Shown: piece after piece, positions 25,967 to 34,940 of the stretch
Position numbering within the stretch: position 1 is the first letter of the stretch
How the letters are laid out: every line of letters starts with the position of its first letter
DNA from: Pseudomonas mucoides
GTDB lineage: Bacteria > Pseudomonadota > Gammaproteobacteria > Pseudomonadales > Pseudomonadaceae
NCBI RefSeq assembly: GCF_015461845.1
Contig: NZ_JACOPW010000001.1
Coordinates: forward strand, 1,178,001-1,242,000
Direction of reading: 5' to 3'
DNA: 64,000 nucleotides
The notes under the pieces: generated by a model
Databases searched by the model: none
What the model was told of the DNA's origin: nothing
Seen by the model: the letters and a program-made list of their open reading frames with translations, nothing else
Translations under genes and position numbers: made by a program

Positions 25967-28207
25967 TCAAATACGCCGCGTGGCGTAACGCTTGAGCATG
26001 CTCGGAACATCGAGAATCAGCGCAATGCGGCCGTCACCGGTGATGGTGGCGCCCGACATGCCCGGGGTTCCCTGGAGCATTTTGCCCAATGGCTTGATGA
26101 CCACTTCTTCCTGGCCCACCAACTGATCGACGACAAAGCCGATCCGCTGCGTGCCCACCGAAAGGATCACCACATGGCCTTCGCGCTGCTCTTCGTGAGC
26201 GGCGGAGCTGACCAGCCAGCGCTTGAGGTAAAACAGTGGCAGCGCCTTGTCGCGCACGATCACCACTTCCTGACCATCCACCACGTTGGTGGTCGACAGG
26301 TCGAGGTGGAAGATCTCGTTGACGTTCACCAGCGGGAATGCAAACGCCTGGTTGCCGAGCATGACCATCAGCGTCGGCATGATCGCCAGGGTCAGCGGGA
26401 CCTTGATGACGATCTTCGAGCCCTGGCCCTTGGTCGAGTAGATGTTGATCGAACCGTTGAGCTGGGAAATCTTGGTTTTCACCACGTCCATGCCCACGCC
26501 ACGACCCGACACGTCGGAGATCTCGGTCTTGGTCGAGAACCCTGGCGCGAAAATCAGGTTGTAGCACTCGGTGTCGCTCAAGCGATCCGCCGCATCCTTG
26601 TCCATCACACCGCGTTTTACCGCGATGGAACGCAGGACGTGCGGGTCCATGCCTTTGCCGTCATCGGAGATCGACAGCAGGATGTGGTCACCTTCCTGTT
26701 CCGCCGCAAGTACGACTCGACCGCCACGGGACTTGCCCGAGGCTTCGCGTTCTTCCGGCGACTCGATGCCGTGGTCGACCGCGTTGCGCACCAAGTGGAC
26801 CAGCGGGTCGGCCAGGGCCTCGACGAGGTTCTTGTCGAGGTCGGTTTCTTCGCCGACCAGTTCCAGGTTGATCTCTTTCTTGAGCTGGCGAGCCAGGTCG
26901 CGAACCAGGCGCGGGAAGCGCCCGAAGACTTTCTTGATCGGTTGCATCCGGGTCTTCATGACCGCGGTTTGCAGGTCAGCCGTGACCACGTCGAGGTTCG
27001 ACACCGCCTTGGACATGGCTTCGTCGGCACTGTTGGCACCCAGGCGAACCAGGCGGTTACGCACCAGTACCAGTTCGCCGACCATGTTCATGATTTCGTC
27101 GAGACGCGCGGTATCGACCCGCACGGTGGTCTCGGCTTCGCTCGCCGGTTTTTCCGGTGGCGGCGCAGCCGGAGCACGGGCCGGGGCCGGTGCAGCAGCG
27201 GCAGCCGGTTTCGGTGCCTCGGCTTTCGGTTCTGGTGCCTTGGCCACCGGTGCCGCTGCCTTGGCAGCGGGCGCCGGGGCAGTGACGACAGTGCCTGTCG
27301 CCACATCGGTGAACTTGCCTTTACCGTGCAATTCGTCGAGCAGCGATTCGAACTCGTGATCGGAGATCAGATCCCCACCCACCGCCGCCGCAGTTGGCGC
27401 AGGTGTAGTCGGTACCGAAGCAATGGCCGACTCCAGCGCATCCACCGCAAAGTTGCCTTTGCCGTGCAACTGGTCGAGCAGTGCTTCAAATTCGTCGTCG
27501 GTAATGTCGGAGCTGTCGCCCGCCGCTTTTGGCGCAGCCGGTGCGGCTGGCGCAGGGGCCACGGCATCAACGGCGAACTGGCCTTTGCCGTGCAATTGAT
27601 CGAGCAACGACTCGAACTCGGCATCGGTGATTTCGTCGCTGGCAGTAGCATCGCTGACAGGCGTTGGTGCTGCAGCCACTGGCGCTTCGGCCTGAGCCTT
27701 GACGGCGTTCAGCGAGTCCAGCAGTTGTTCGAATTCGTTATCGGTGATGTCGCCCGATTCGCTTTCGGCGGCAGGTGCTTCAGCCACGTGAGCAACCGGA
27801 GCAGCTTCATCTGCCGTTTGCGGCTCGGCCAGACGGGCCAGGGCCTCCAGCAATTCAGGTGTCGCCGCCGTAACCGGGCTGCGCTCGCGGACCTCGCCGA
27901 ACATGCTGTTCACCGCGTCCAGCGCTTCGAGGACCACGTCCATCAGTTCCGAATCGACGCGACGCTCACCCTTGCGCAGGATGTCGAACACGTTTTCGGC
28001 GATGTGGCAGCACTCCACCAGCTCGTTGAGCTGGAGGAAGCCGGCGCCCCCTTTTACAGTGTGAAAACCGCGAAAAATTGCATTGAGCAAGTCCGCATCA
28101 TCCGGTCGGCTTTCCAGCTCGACCAGTTGTTCGGACAGTTGCTCTAGAATCTCGCCGGCCTCAACCAGGAAATCCTGAAGGATCTCTTCATCGGCGCCGA
28201 AGCTCAT
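25967..28207 (-). CDS. cheA: Chemotaxis sensor histidine kinase CheA with repeated docking-like motifs
   Basis: A 746-residue kinase. The Hpt domain (1-105) has phospho-acceptor His49 in [12 protein letters not shown]. The dimerisation helices are at about 360-425, the HATPase domain at ~430-605 (N box [11 protein letters not shown]1 DDGKGMDP, G2 GRGVGMD), and the CheW-like P5 at the C-terminus. Between P1 and P3, about 255 Ala/Pro-rich residues replace a recognisable P2 domain and hold four copies of an EFExLLDxL motif at 153-165, 191-211, 233-253 and 280-299, three of them extended to LHGKG. The gene sits between cheZ and cheB with 49-54-base gaps. Confidence 0.96.
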   Translation of the reverse strand: MSFGADEEILQDFLVEAGEILEQLSEQLVELESRPDDADLLNAIFRGFHTVKGGAGFLQLNELVECCHIAENVFDILRKGERRVDSELMDVVLEALDAVNSMFGEVRERSPVTAATPELLEALARLAEPQTADEAAPVAHVAEAPAAESESGDITDNEFEQLLDSLNAVKAQAEAPVAAAPTPVSDATASDEITDAEFESLLDQLHGKGQFAVDAVAPAPAAPAAPKAAGDSSDITDDEFEALLDQLHGKGNFAVDALESAIASVPTTPAPTAAAVGGDLISDHEFESLLDELHGKGKFTDVATGTVVTAPAPAAKAAAPVAKAPEPKAEAPKPAAAAAPAPARAPAAPPPEKPASEAETTVRVDTARLDEIMNMVGELVLVRNRLVRLGANSADEAMSKAVSNLDVVTADLQTAVMKTRMQPIKKVFGRFPRLVRDLARQLKKEINLELVGEETDLDKNLVEALADPLVHLVRNAVDHGIESPEEREASGKSRGGRVVLAAEQEGDHILLSISDDGKGMDPHVLRSIAVKRGVMDKDAADRLSDTECYNLIFAPGFSTKTEISDVSGRGVGMDVVKTKISQLNGSINIYSTKGQGSKIVIKVPLTLAIMPTLMVMLGNQAFAFPLVNVNEIFHLDLSTTNVVDGQEVVIVRDKALPLFYLKRWLVSSAAHEEQREGHVVILSVGTQRIGFVVDQLVGQEEVVIKPLGKMLQGTPGMSGATITGDGRIALILDVPSMLKRYATRRI
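27311..27751 (-). repeat. Four in-frame motif repeats in the cheA linker
   Basis: The DNA encoding CheA residues 153-299 has four repeated units; in three the protein reads [17 protein letters not shown] or close to it, and the first is partial ([13 protein letters not shown]). The nucleotide sequence is also repeated (TGCAATTGRTCGAGCAACGA-like cores), spaced by about 125-140 bases. Confidence 0.88.
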
Positions 28208-28261
28208 TAAGGGGGTGCTCCTACAGGTCTAAAAACCTAAAAAACCTAGAATGCTGAAACG

Positions 28262-29050
28262 CTAAAATCCCAGGCTGGATAGCAAATCGTCCACATCGTC
28301 CTGACCGGACACAACGTCTTCTCTTTTATCGGCATGAATCTGCGGACCTTCACCCTGAGAGAGATGTTTTTGTGGATCTTTTTCGGCGAGCATCGATTCA
28401 CGGTCATGTTCGATACCCGCAAAGCGGTCTACCTGGCTGGCCATGAGGACGAGCTTGAGCAAATTGCTTTCAACTTCGGTGACCAACTGGGTCACGCGCT
28501 TGATCACCTGACCGGTGAGGTCCTGGTAATCCTGAGCCAGCAGGATGTCGTTGAGGTTGCTCGACACCGTGCGGTTGTCCTCGGTGCTGCGTGTCAGGAA
28601 ACCGTCGACGCGGCGGGCCAGCTCACGAAACTCTTCAGCCCCGACTTCGCGGCGCATGAACCGGCTCCAGTCCGTGCTCAACGCCTGGGCTTCTTCGCTC
28701 AGGCTGTTGACCAGCGGCGTGGCGCTTTCCACCAGGTCCATGGTGCGGTTGGCCGCGGCCTCGGTCAGCTTGACCACATACCCCAGGCGCTCGGTGGCGT
28801 CCGTGATCTGCGACACTTCCTCGGCTTGCGGCATGTTCGGGTCAATCTGGAAATTGACGATCGCGCTGTGCAGCTCGCGAGTGAGCTTGCCCACTTCCTG
28901 ATACAGGCCACGGTCACGGGTCTGATTGAGCTCATGGATCAGTTGCACAGCCTCGCCGAACCTGCCTTTTTCAAGGCTGGCGACCAGTTCGACGGCATGT
29001 TTTTTCAGGGTCGATTCAAAATCGCCCTGTGAAGATTCTTTATGCTCCAT
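28262..29050 (-). CDS. cheZ: CheY-P phosphatase CheZ
   Basis: A 262-residue helical protein. The catalytic region reads AQDYQDLTGQVIKRV, holding the Gln and Asp that attack CheY phosphate. The C-terminal tail (GQDDVDDLLSSLGF) is the CheY-tethering peptide of CheZ. It dephosphorylates CheY-P encoded 22 bases upstream. The presence of CheZ, rather than CheC/CheX, is normal for gamma-proteobacteria. TAG stop at 28262. Confidence 0.95.
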   Translation of the reverse strand: MEHKESSQGDFESTLKKHAVELVASLEKGRFGEAVQLIHELNQTRDRGLYQEVGKLTRELHSAIVNFQIDPNMPQAEEVSQITDATERLGYVVKLTEAAANRTMDLVESATPLVNSLSEEAQALSTDWSRFMRREVGAEEFRELARRVDGFLTRSTEDNRTVSSNLNDILLAQDYQDLTGQVIKRVTQLVTEVESNLLKLVLMASQVDRFAGIEHDRESMLAEKDPQKHLSQGEGPQIHADKREDVVSGQDDVDDLLSSLGF

Positions 29051-29072
29051 AGCTCCCCCGTGGCGCAGTGGA

Positions 29073-29444
29073 TCAACCGATGCGTTCGAAAATCTTCTCG
29101 ATTTTTTCTTTCAACGCCTGGGCCGTGAAGGGTTTGACCACATAGCCGTTTACACCGGCCTGGGCCGCTTCGATGATCTGCTCGCGCTTGGCTTCAGCGG
29201 TCACCATCAACACCGGCAGGTGCTTGAGCTTTTCATCGGCGCGCACGTGGCGCAGCAGATCGATACCGGTCATGCCAGGCATGTTCCAGTCCGTTACCAG
29301 AAAGTCGATGCTCCCGCTGTTGAGAACCGGAATGGCGGTAGTGCCATCGTCAGCCTCGACCGTGTTGGTGAACCCAAGGTCACGCAACAGGTTTTTTATG
29401 ATCCGCCGCATCGTTGAGAAGTCATCAACGATGAGGATTTTCAT
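29073..29444 (-). CDS. cheY: Chemotaxis response regulator CheY
   Basis: A single receiver domain of 123 residues. It has the acidic pair in [11 protein letters not shown], phospho-acceptor Asp52 in [10 protein letters not shown], Thr82 in VMVTAEAK, and Lys104 in YVVKPFTA, the standard set matching E. coli Asp57/Thr87/Lys109. CheY-P binds FliM of the switch. The start is ATG 29444; the longer frame to 29468 lacks family match. It is separated from fliA by 167 bases without a clear promoter, so read-through from fleN-fliA is likely. Confidence 0.96.
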   Translation of the reverse strand: MKILIVDDFSTMRRIIKNLLRDLGFTNTVEADDGTTAIPVLNSGSIDFLVTDWNMPGMTGIDLLRHVRADEKLKHLPVLMVTAEAKREQIIEAAQAGVNGYVVKPFTAQALKEKIEKIFERIG

Positions 29445-29611
29445 GTTCTTGTCCAATTCGACCTCCAAGCAGTCTTAAACGCGCCCAGCACCTGGACGCG
29501 CCATTTCAATCAATTCGGCAATTCACTCGATGACTGTCTGGAGCACAACAGATCGCGACCGGTGCCGTTCAAATCCGCACCAGCCCCGTTCGCAGTGTCC
29601 CCACACTGCCT

Positions 29612-30352
29612 TCAGCGCGCTCGCCACTCCCCCAAACGCCCCCGCAAACGGGCCGCGCACTGGCTGTGTAACTGGCTGACCCGCGATTCGCTGACCCCCA
29701 GGACCTCACCGATTTCCTTGAGATTCAACTCTTCGTCGTAGTACAGCGCCAACACCAGTCGCTCGCGCTCCGGCAAATTGGCAATCGCGTCCGCCAGCGC
29801 CGCCTGGAAGCGTTCATCTTCCAGATCGCGTGACGGCTCGAGATGAGCACTCGCGCCATCCTCGTGCAGCCCTTCGTGTTCGCCGTCCTGCAACAGATCG
29901 TCGAAACTGAATAAGCGGCTGCCCAGGGTGTCGTTCAAAATCCCGTAATAATCGTCGAGACTCAATTGGAGTTCGGCCGCAACCTCGTGATCTTTAGCGT
30001 CACGGCCGGTTTTAGCTTCAATAGAGCGAATTGCGTCACTGACCATACGGGTATTTCGGTGGACCGAACGTGGCGCCCAGTCCCCCTTGCGTACTTCATC
30101 GAGCATGGCGCCGCGGATTCGTATGCCCGCGTACGTCTCGAAACTGGCGCCTTTGCTGGCGTCGTATTTGGTCGATACTTCGAGCAGGCCGATCATCCCG
30201 GCCTGGATCAGGTCTTCAACCTGGACACTGGCCGGCAGACGGGCCAGCAAGTGGTAAGCAATGCGTTTGACCAGTGGCGCGTAACGCTCGATCAGCTCGT
30301 ACTGCGCGTCACGTGCCGACTTCTTGTAGAGGTTGTAGCCACTGGCTGTCAT
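29612..30352 (-). CDS. fliA: Flagellar sigma factor FliA (sigma-28)
   Basis: A 246-residue sigma-70-family factor. It has region 2 (YAPLVKRIAYHLLARLPASVQ, EDLIQAGMIGLLEV), region 3, and region 4.2 (LNLKEIGEVLGVSESRVSQL). It transcribes late flagellar genes, notably fliC, for which a matching promoter is seen at 58676-58702. Its anti-sigma factor FlgM is not in the window. Start overlaps the fleN stop by 4 bases. Confidence 0.97.
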   Translation of the reverse strand: MTASGYNLYKKSARDAQYELIERYAPLVKRIAYHLLARLPASVQVEDLIQAGMIGLLEVSTKYDASKGASFETYAGIRIRGAMLDEVRKGDWAPRSVHRNTRMVSDAIRSIEAKTGRDAKDHEVAAELQLSLDDYYGILNDTLGSRLFSFDDLLQDGEHEGLHEDGASAHLEPSRDLEDERFQAALADAIANLPERERLVLALYYDEELNLKEIGEVLGVSESRVSQLHSQCAARLRGRLGEWRAR

Positions 30353-31179
30353 AGGACGGGTCCTGCGGTCTGTTGCACGAGGCGCTCGACGAAAAACTCA
30401 AGGTGCCCGCGCGGGTTGGCAGGCAGCGGCCAGGTATCAACTTTCTGCGCGATGGCCTTGAACGCCAGGGCGCACTTGGAACGCGGGAAGGCTTCATACA
30501 CGGCACGTTGTTTCTGCACAGCCTTGCGCACGCTTTCGTCGTAAGGCACCGCGCCGACGTATTGCAAGGCAACGTCGAGAAAGCGGTCGGTGACCTTGGT
30601 CAACTTGGCGAACAGGTTGCGACCTTCTTGCGGGCTCTGGGCCATGTTGGCCAGGACACGGAAGCGGTTCATGCCGTAATCGCGGTTAAGCAGTTTGATC
30701 AGCGCGTAGGCGTCGGTGATCGAGGTCGGCTCGTCGCAGACCACCAGCAAGACTTCTTGCGCTGCGCGAACAAAACTGACTACCGAGTCACCTATGCCCG
30801 CAGCGGTGTCGATCACCAATACGTCGAGGTTGTCGCCGATGTCGCTGAACGCCTGGATCAGGCCGGCGTGTTGAGCCGGGCTCAAATGAACCATGCTCTG
30901 GGTACCGGACGCGGCCGGAACAATTCGAATACCGCCCGGGCCCTGCAACAGAACGTCGCGCAGCTCGCAGCGGCCTTCGATCACGTCGGCCAGGGTACGT
31001 TTGGGTGTCAGTCCCAACAGAACGTCGACGTTCGCCAGGCCCAGGTCAGCGTCCAACAGCATGACGCGACGGCCGAGTTCAGCCAGGGCCAGTGACAAAT
31101 TCACTGACACGTTAGTCTTGCCGACGCCACCTTTGCCGCCGGTCACCGCGATCACCTGTACGGGATGCATGCTGCCCAT
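30349..31179 (-). CDS. fleN: Flagellar number regulator FleN (FlhG family)
   Basis: A 276-residue ParA/MinD-type ATPase. The deviant Walker A motif is GGKGGVGKTNVS; the A' region is LLDADLGLANVDVLLG, and the DTAAGIGDSV region forms Walker B. FleN antagonises FleQ ATPase and limits flagella to the pole number. The ATG at 31179 (MGSMHP) matches Pseudomonas FleN, and the coupled pairs flhF-fleN-fliA are in the conventional order. Confidence 0.95.
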   Translation of the reverse strand: MGSMHPVQVIAVTGGKGGVGKTNVSVNLSLALAELGRRVMLLDADLGLANVDVLLGLTPKRTLADVIEGRCELRDVLLQGPGGIRIVPAASGTQSMVHLSPAQHAGLIQAFSDIGDNLDVLVIDTAAGIGDSVVSFVRAAQEVLLVVCDEPTSITDAYALIKLLNRDYGMNRFRVLANMAQSPQEGRNLFAKLTKVTDRFLDVALQYVGAVPYDESVRKAVQKQRAVYEAFPRSKCALAFKAIAQKVDTWPLPANPRGHLEFFVERLVQQTAGPVL

Positions 31180-31295
31180 GTTATTTCTTTACCTTGTCTT
31201 GCATAGACGGAGGCCACATTACTGGCTGCGCGTTCGCAAATGGAACAATGCATGGCAGACCATCGATGTAGGTACAAAAACTGTTCATGACTACC

Positions 31296-32630
31296 TTAGC
31301 CAACCTGCTTGGTCGGGCTGTGGTAAATATCAGCGAACATATCAGCCATGGCTTCTTCGCTGGGTTCTTCCTGCATTTGCACGCTCACGGCGCGACTGAC
31401 CAACTGATGACGGCGCGGCAGATGCAAATCATCCGGAATCCGCGGGCCATCGGTCAGGTACGCCACCGGCAATTCATGACTGATCGCCAGGCTCAGCACC
31501 TCGCCCAGACTTGCCGTTTCATCCAGTTTAGTCAGGATGCAGCCAGCGAGCCCGCAGCGCTTGTAACTGTGATAAGCGGCTGTTAGAACCTGTTTTTGGC
31601 TGGTGGTTGCGAGCACCAGGTAATTTTTTGATTTGATGCCACGCCCGGCCAGGCTTTCGAGCTGCATGCGCAGGGCGGGATCGCTGGCCTGAAGGCCTGC
31701 GGTATCGATCAGCACCACGCGTTTGCGCAGCAGTGGCTCCAGCGCCTGAACCAGCGACTGGCCCGGATCGACGTGGGTCACCGACACATTGAGAATGCGC
31801 CCCAGCGTCTTGAGCTGCTCCTGGGCGCCAATGCGAAAGCTGTCCATGCTCACCAGCGCGATGTTCTGCGCGCCGTACTTGAGCACGTAACGGGCCGCGA
31901 GCTTGGCCAGGGTGGTGGTCTTGCCCATGCCGGCAGGGCCGACCATGGCAATCACGCCGCCCTCTTCCAGTGGCTCGACTTCCGGTGTGGCAATCATCCG
32001 CGCCAGGTGCGCCAGCAACATGCGCCAGGCCTGACGGGGCTCATCGATATCACCGATCATGGCCAGCAGATCGCGCGACAACGGGCCGGACAGGCCGATG
32101 CGTTGCAGGCGACGCCAAAGGTTGGCCTGGGCCGGACGACTGCCTTGCAGCTGATTCCAGGCCAGCGAACCGAGCTGTACTTCCATCAGTTCACGCAGGC
32201 TGTTGAGTTCGAAGCGCATCGAGTCGAACGCGCGTGGATCAACGCCGCCAGCAGCCGGTGCCGGGGCAGACGCCGAGCGACGCGGTTCGGCGTAGGTCGG
32301 TTCGATCAATGGCTCGGCAGCGGTCAGTGGCAGGCCGGCGAACAACTGGCGATTGGTGGTCTTGTCGCCTTCGGTCTCGCCATCGCCACGCAGGCTCAAT
32401 TCGGCCTGGGCAGTCACAATGCGCGATTGGGTCTTGCGCAGCTCATCCTCGAGTTCCATGTTCGGAACGCGCGGGGCCAGCGCCGACAATTTGTAATCCA
32501 GCGCAGCCGTCAGCTCGACACCGCCGGCGATCCGGCGATTGCCAATAATGGCGGCATCGGCGCCCAGCTCATCACGAACCAGTTTCATGGCCTGACGCAT
32601 ATCGGCGGCGAAAAAACGCTTAACTTGCAT
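31296..32630 (-). CDS. flhF: Polar flagellar GTPase FlhF
   Basis: A 444-residue SRP-type GTPase. The first ~70 residues form the B domain (MQVKRFFAADMRQAMKLVRD); a variable linker follows; then the N domain and the G domain with P-loop VGPAGMGKTTTLAK, switch element VLIDTAGLQ, and TKLDE near the end. FlhF recruits the first flagellar components to the pole. It lies 11 bases after flhA. The gene is separated from fleN by 116 bases. Confidence 0.96.
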   Translation of the reverse strand: MQVKRFFAADMRQAMKLVRDELGADAAIIGNRRIAGGVELTAALDYKLSALAPRVPNMELEDELRKTQSRIVTAQAELSLRGDGETEGDKTTNRQLFAGLPLTAAEPLIEPTYAEPRRSASAPAPAAGGVDPRAFDSMRFELNSLRELMEVQLGSLAWNQLQGSRPAQANLWRRLQRIGLSGPLSRDLLAMIGDIDEPRQAWRMLLAHLARMIATPEVEPLEEGGVIAMVGPAGMGKTTTLAKLAARYVLKYGAQNIALVSMDSFRIGAQEQLKTLGRILNVSVTHVDPGQSLVQALEPLLRKRVVLIDTAGLQASDPALRMQLESLAGRGIKSKNYLVLATTSQKQVLTAAYHSYKRCGLAGCILTKLDETASLGEVLSLAISHELPVAYLTDGPRIPDDLHLPRRHQLVSRAVSVQMQEEPSEEAMADMFADIYHSPTKQVG

Positions 32631-32641
32631 AAACCACTACC

Positions 32642-34771
32642 TCAGCCGTTGGGCCCTACTGTCGCAACGATGGTCACTTGCTTGTTGTCAGGGATTTCCT
32701 GATAAGCCAACACATGCAAACCCGGGACTGCCAGTCGGCCAAATCGCGACAACATGGCGCGAACCGGGCCGGCCACCAGCAGAATCACCGGCTGACCTTG
32801 CATTTCCTGACGCTGCGCCGCATCGATCAACGAGCGCTGCAGCTTCTCTGCCATGCTTGGCTCCAGCAGAACGCCCTCTTCCGAGCCTTGTCCTGCCTTC
32901 TGAAGACTATTGAGCAATATCTGTTCCAACCTTGGCTCCAGGGTGATCACTGGTAGCTCGGAGTCAGTACCTACAATGCTTTGGACGATTGCGCGGGATA
33001 CACCGACCCGCACAGCGGCCACCAAAGCGGCAGTATCTTGACTCTTGGCGGCGTTGTTGGCGATCGCCTCGGCGATGCTGCGAATGTCGCGCACAGGCAC
33101 CTGTTCGGCCAGCAGCGCTTGCAACACCTTGAGCAGCTGCGACAGCGAAACCACGCCCGGCACCAGCTCTTCAGCCAGTTTAGGCGAGCTTTTGGCCAGC
33201 AATTGCATGAGTTGCTGGACTTCTTCATGACCGATCAGTTCGCTGGAGTGCTTGTACAGGATCTGGTTCAAGTGCGTGGCAACCACGGTACTGGCATCGA
33301 CCACCGTATAACCGAGCGATTGCGCCTGGGCGCGCTGGCTGATTTCGATCCAGACCGCCTCCAGGCCAAAAGCCGGATCTTTGGCGGTTATGCCATTAAG
33401 CGTGCCGTAGACCTGCCCCGGGTTGATCGCCAGTTCGCGATCCGGGTAAATCTCGGCTTCTGCCAGGATCACGCCCATGAGCGTGAGGCGGTAGGCACTC
33501 GGCGCCAGGTCGAGGTTGTCACGGATATGCACCGTCGGCATCAGGAAGCCCAGGTCCTGGGACAGCTTCTTGCGCACGCCCTTGATCCGCGCCAGCAGTT
33601 GCCCCCCCTGATTGCGGTCTACCAGCGGAATCAGGCGATAGCCGACTTCCAGGCCAATCATGTCGATAGGCGTGACGTCATCCCAGCCCAGCTCTTTGGT
33701 CTCCATGGCGCGGGCCGGCGATGGCAGCAGTTCCTGCTGACGCTTGACCTCTTGCAGCGCCTGGACCTTGACCACGTTCTGCTTCTTCCAGAACAGGTAC
33801 GCACCACCGGCAGCGAGAGCAGCCATGCTCAGGAAGGAAAAGTGCGGCATGCCGGGCACCAGGCCCATCACTGCCATCAGTCCCGCCGCGACAGCCAACG
33901 CTTTCGGCGAGGCGAACATCTGGCGATTGATTTGCTTGCCCATGTCTTCCGAACCGGAAGCACGGGTCACCATGATCGCGGCGGCCGTGGACAACAGCAG
34001 TGATGGCAATTGCGCCACCAAACCGTCACCGATGGTCAACAGCGCGTACACCCGACCGGCATCGCCAAAGGTCATGCCGTGCTGGAAGATACCGACCGCC
34101 ATGCCGCCGATCAGGTTGATGAACAGAATCAACAGGCCGGCAATGGCGTCACCGCGCACGAATTTGCTGGCACCGTCCATGGAACCGTAGAACTCAGCCT
34201 CCTGGGCGACTTCCATCCGGCGCAGTTTGGCCTGGTTCTGATCAATCAGGCCGGCGTTCAAATCGGCGTCGATTGCCATTTGTTTGCCGGGCATCGCATC
34301 GAGGGTGAAGCGCGCGCTCACCTCGGAAATCCGCCCGGCACCCTTGGTCACCACGACGAAGTTGATGATCATTAAAATCGCGAAGACCACGATACCGACC
34401 ACGTAGTTACCGCCGATCACCACCTCACCGAAGGCCTGGATCACCTTACCGGCGGCGGCGTGGCCGTCCTGACCGTGGAGCATCACCACCCGCGTGGAGG
34501 CCACGTTCAGCGCCAGTCGCAGCAACGTCGCGACCAGCAGAATGGTCGGGAACACCGCGAAGTCCAGCGGCCGCAAGGCGTAGACGCAGACCAGCAAAAC
34601 GACGATCGACAGTGCGATATTGAACGTGAAGAACACGTCCAGCAGGAACGGCGGCACCGGCAGCATCATCATGGCCAGCATGACCAGCAGCAACAACGGC
34701 ACGCCCAGATTGCCCCGACTTAAGTCGGCAACGTTTGTGCGAGCACTGTTGAATAACTGAGAGCGATCCAC
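32642..34771 (-). CDS. flhA: Flagellar export gate protein FlhA
   Basis: A 709-residue protein with eight N-terminal membrane helices (about residues 25-310) and a C-terminal cytoplasmic domain forming the nonameric ring. The FHIPEP-family signature is visible in RISEVSARFTLDAMPGKQM. I placed the start at the GTG 34771 (VDRSQLFNSARTN); the much longer frame to 35152 reads through the intergenic region and the flhB tail. A sigma-54-type promoter lies 61 bases upstream. Confidence 0.95.
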   Translation of the reverse strand: MDRSQLFNSARTNVADLSRGNLGVPLLLLVMLAMMMLPVPPFLLDVFFTFNIALSIVVLLVCVYALRPLDFAVFPTILLVATLLRLALNVASTRVVMLHGQDGHAAAGKVIQAFGEVVIGGNYVVGIVVFAILMIINFVVVTKGAGRISEVSARFTLDAMPGKQMAIDADLNAGLIDQNQAKLRRMEVAQEAEFYGSMDGASKFVRGDAIAGLLILFINLIGGMAVGIFQHGMTFGDAGRVYALLTIGDGLVAQLPSLLLSTAAAIMVTRASGSEDMGKQINRQMFASPKALAVAAGLMAVMGLVPGMPHFSFLSMAALAAGGAYLFWKKQNVVKVQALQEVKRQQELLPSPARAMETKELGWDDVTPIDMIGLEVGYRLIPLVDRNQGGQLLARIKGVRKKLSQDLGFLMPTVHIRDNLDLAPSAYRLTLMGVILAEAEIYPDRELAINPGQVYGTLNGITAKDPAFGLEAVWIEISQRAQAQSLGYTVVDASTVVATHLNQILYKHSSELIGHEEVQQLMQLLAKSSPKLAEELVPGVVSLSQLLKVLQALLAEQVPVRDIRSIAEAIANNAAKSQDTAALVAAVRVGVSRAIVQSIVGTDSELPVITLEPRLEQILLNSLQKAGQGSEEGVLLEPSMAEKLQRSLIDAAQRQEMQGQPVILLVAGPVRAMLSRFGRLAVPGLHVLAYQEIPDNKQVTIVATVGPNG

Positions 34772-34791
34772 GGTTTTCCCCGTTCCTTTAA

Positions 34792-34805
34792 AGCAAACTT
34801 TTGAC
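34792..34805 (-). promoter_or_regulatory. FleQ-box-like sequence in the flhA leader
   Basis: GTCAAAAGTTTGCT on the minus strand matches 8 of 13 informative positions of the FleQ consensus GTCANTAAATTGAC. It lies downstream of the -24/-12 element, where FleQ is known to bind atypically in P. aeruginosa flhA. Confidence 0.3.
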
Positions 34806-34831
34806 GCCTGAAGCTGGCGCAAAGCGGCTAT

Positions 34832-34847
34832 TGCAAGAAGCCTTCCA
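34832..34847 (-). promoter_or_regulatory. Candidate sigma-54 promoter of flhA
   Basis: TGGAAGGCTTCTTGCA on the minus strand has GG and GC at the required 12-base offset of the -24/-12 consensus TGGCACG-N4-TTGCW, and TTGCA is perfect. flhA is RpoN/FleQ-dependent in P. aeruginosa. Confidence 0.6.
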
Positions 34848-34894
34848 ACTTTTGCAGAGGAGGTAAATAGAGGGATTGATTGGAGTTTTTTTGT

Positions 34895-34929
34895 AGCAGC
34901 TGTCGAGCCTGCGAGGCTCGACAGCTGCT
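34895..34929. repeat. Near-perfect palindrome between flhB and flhA
   Basis: AGCAGCTGTCGAGCC and GGCTCGACAGCTGCT are exact 15-base inverted arms around five bases. It is a Pseudomonas REP-like hairpin. On the (-) strand the T-run is absent after the second arm, so it is not a classical terminator. Confidence 0.8.
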
Positions 34930-34940
34930 CCAGGGGTGGG

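Noticed and set aside
25811..28147. A 778-codon open frame on the + strand opposite cheA
   Set aside because: High-GC codon bias leaves antisense frames open; the product is rich in His/Arg/Gln without family features, while cheA on the other strand is full length with all motifs.
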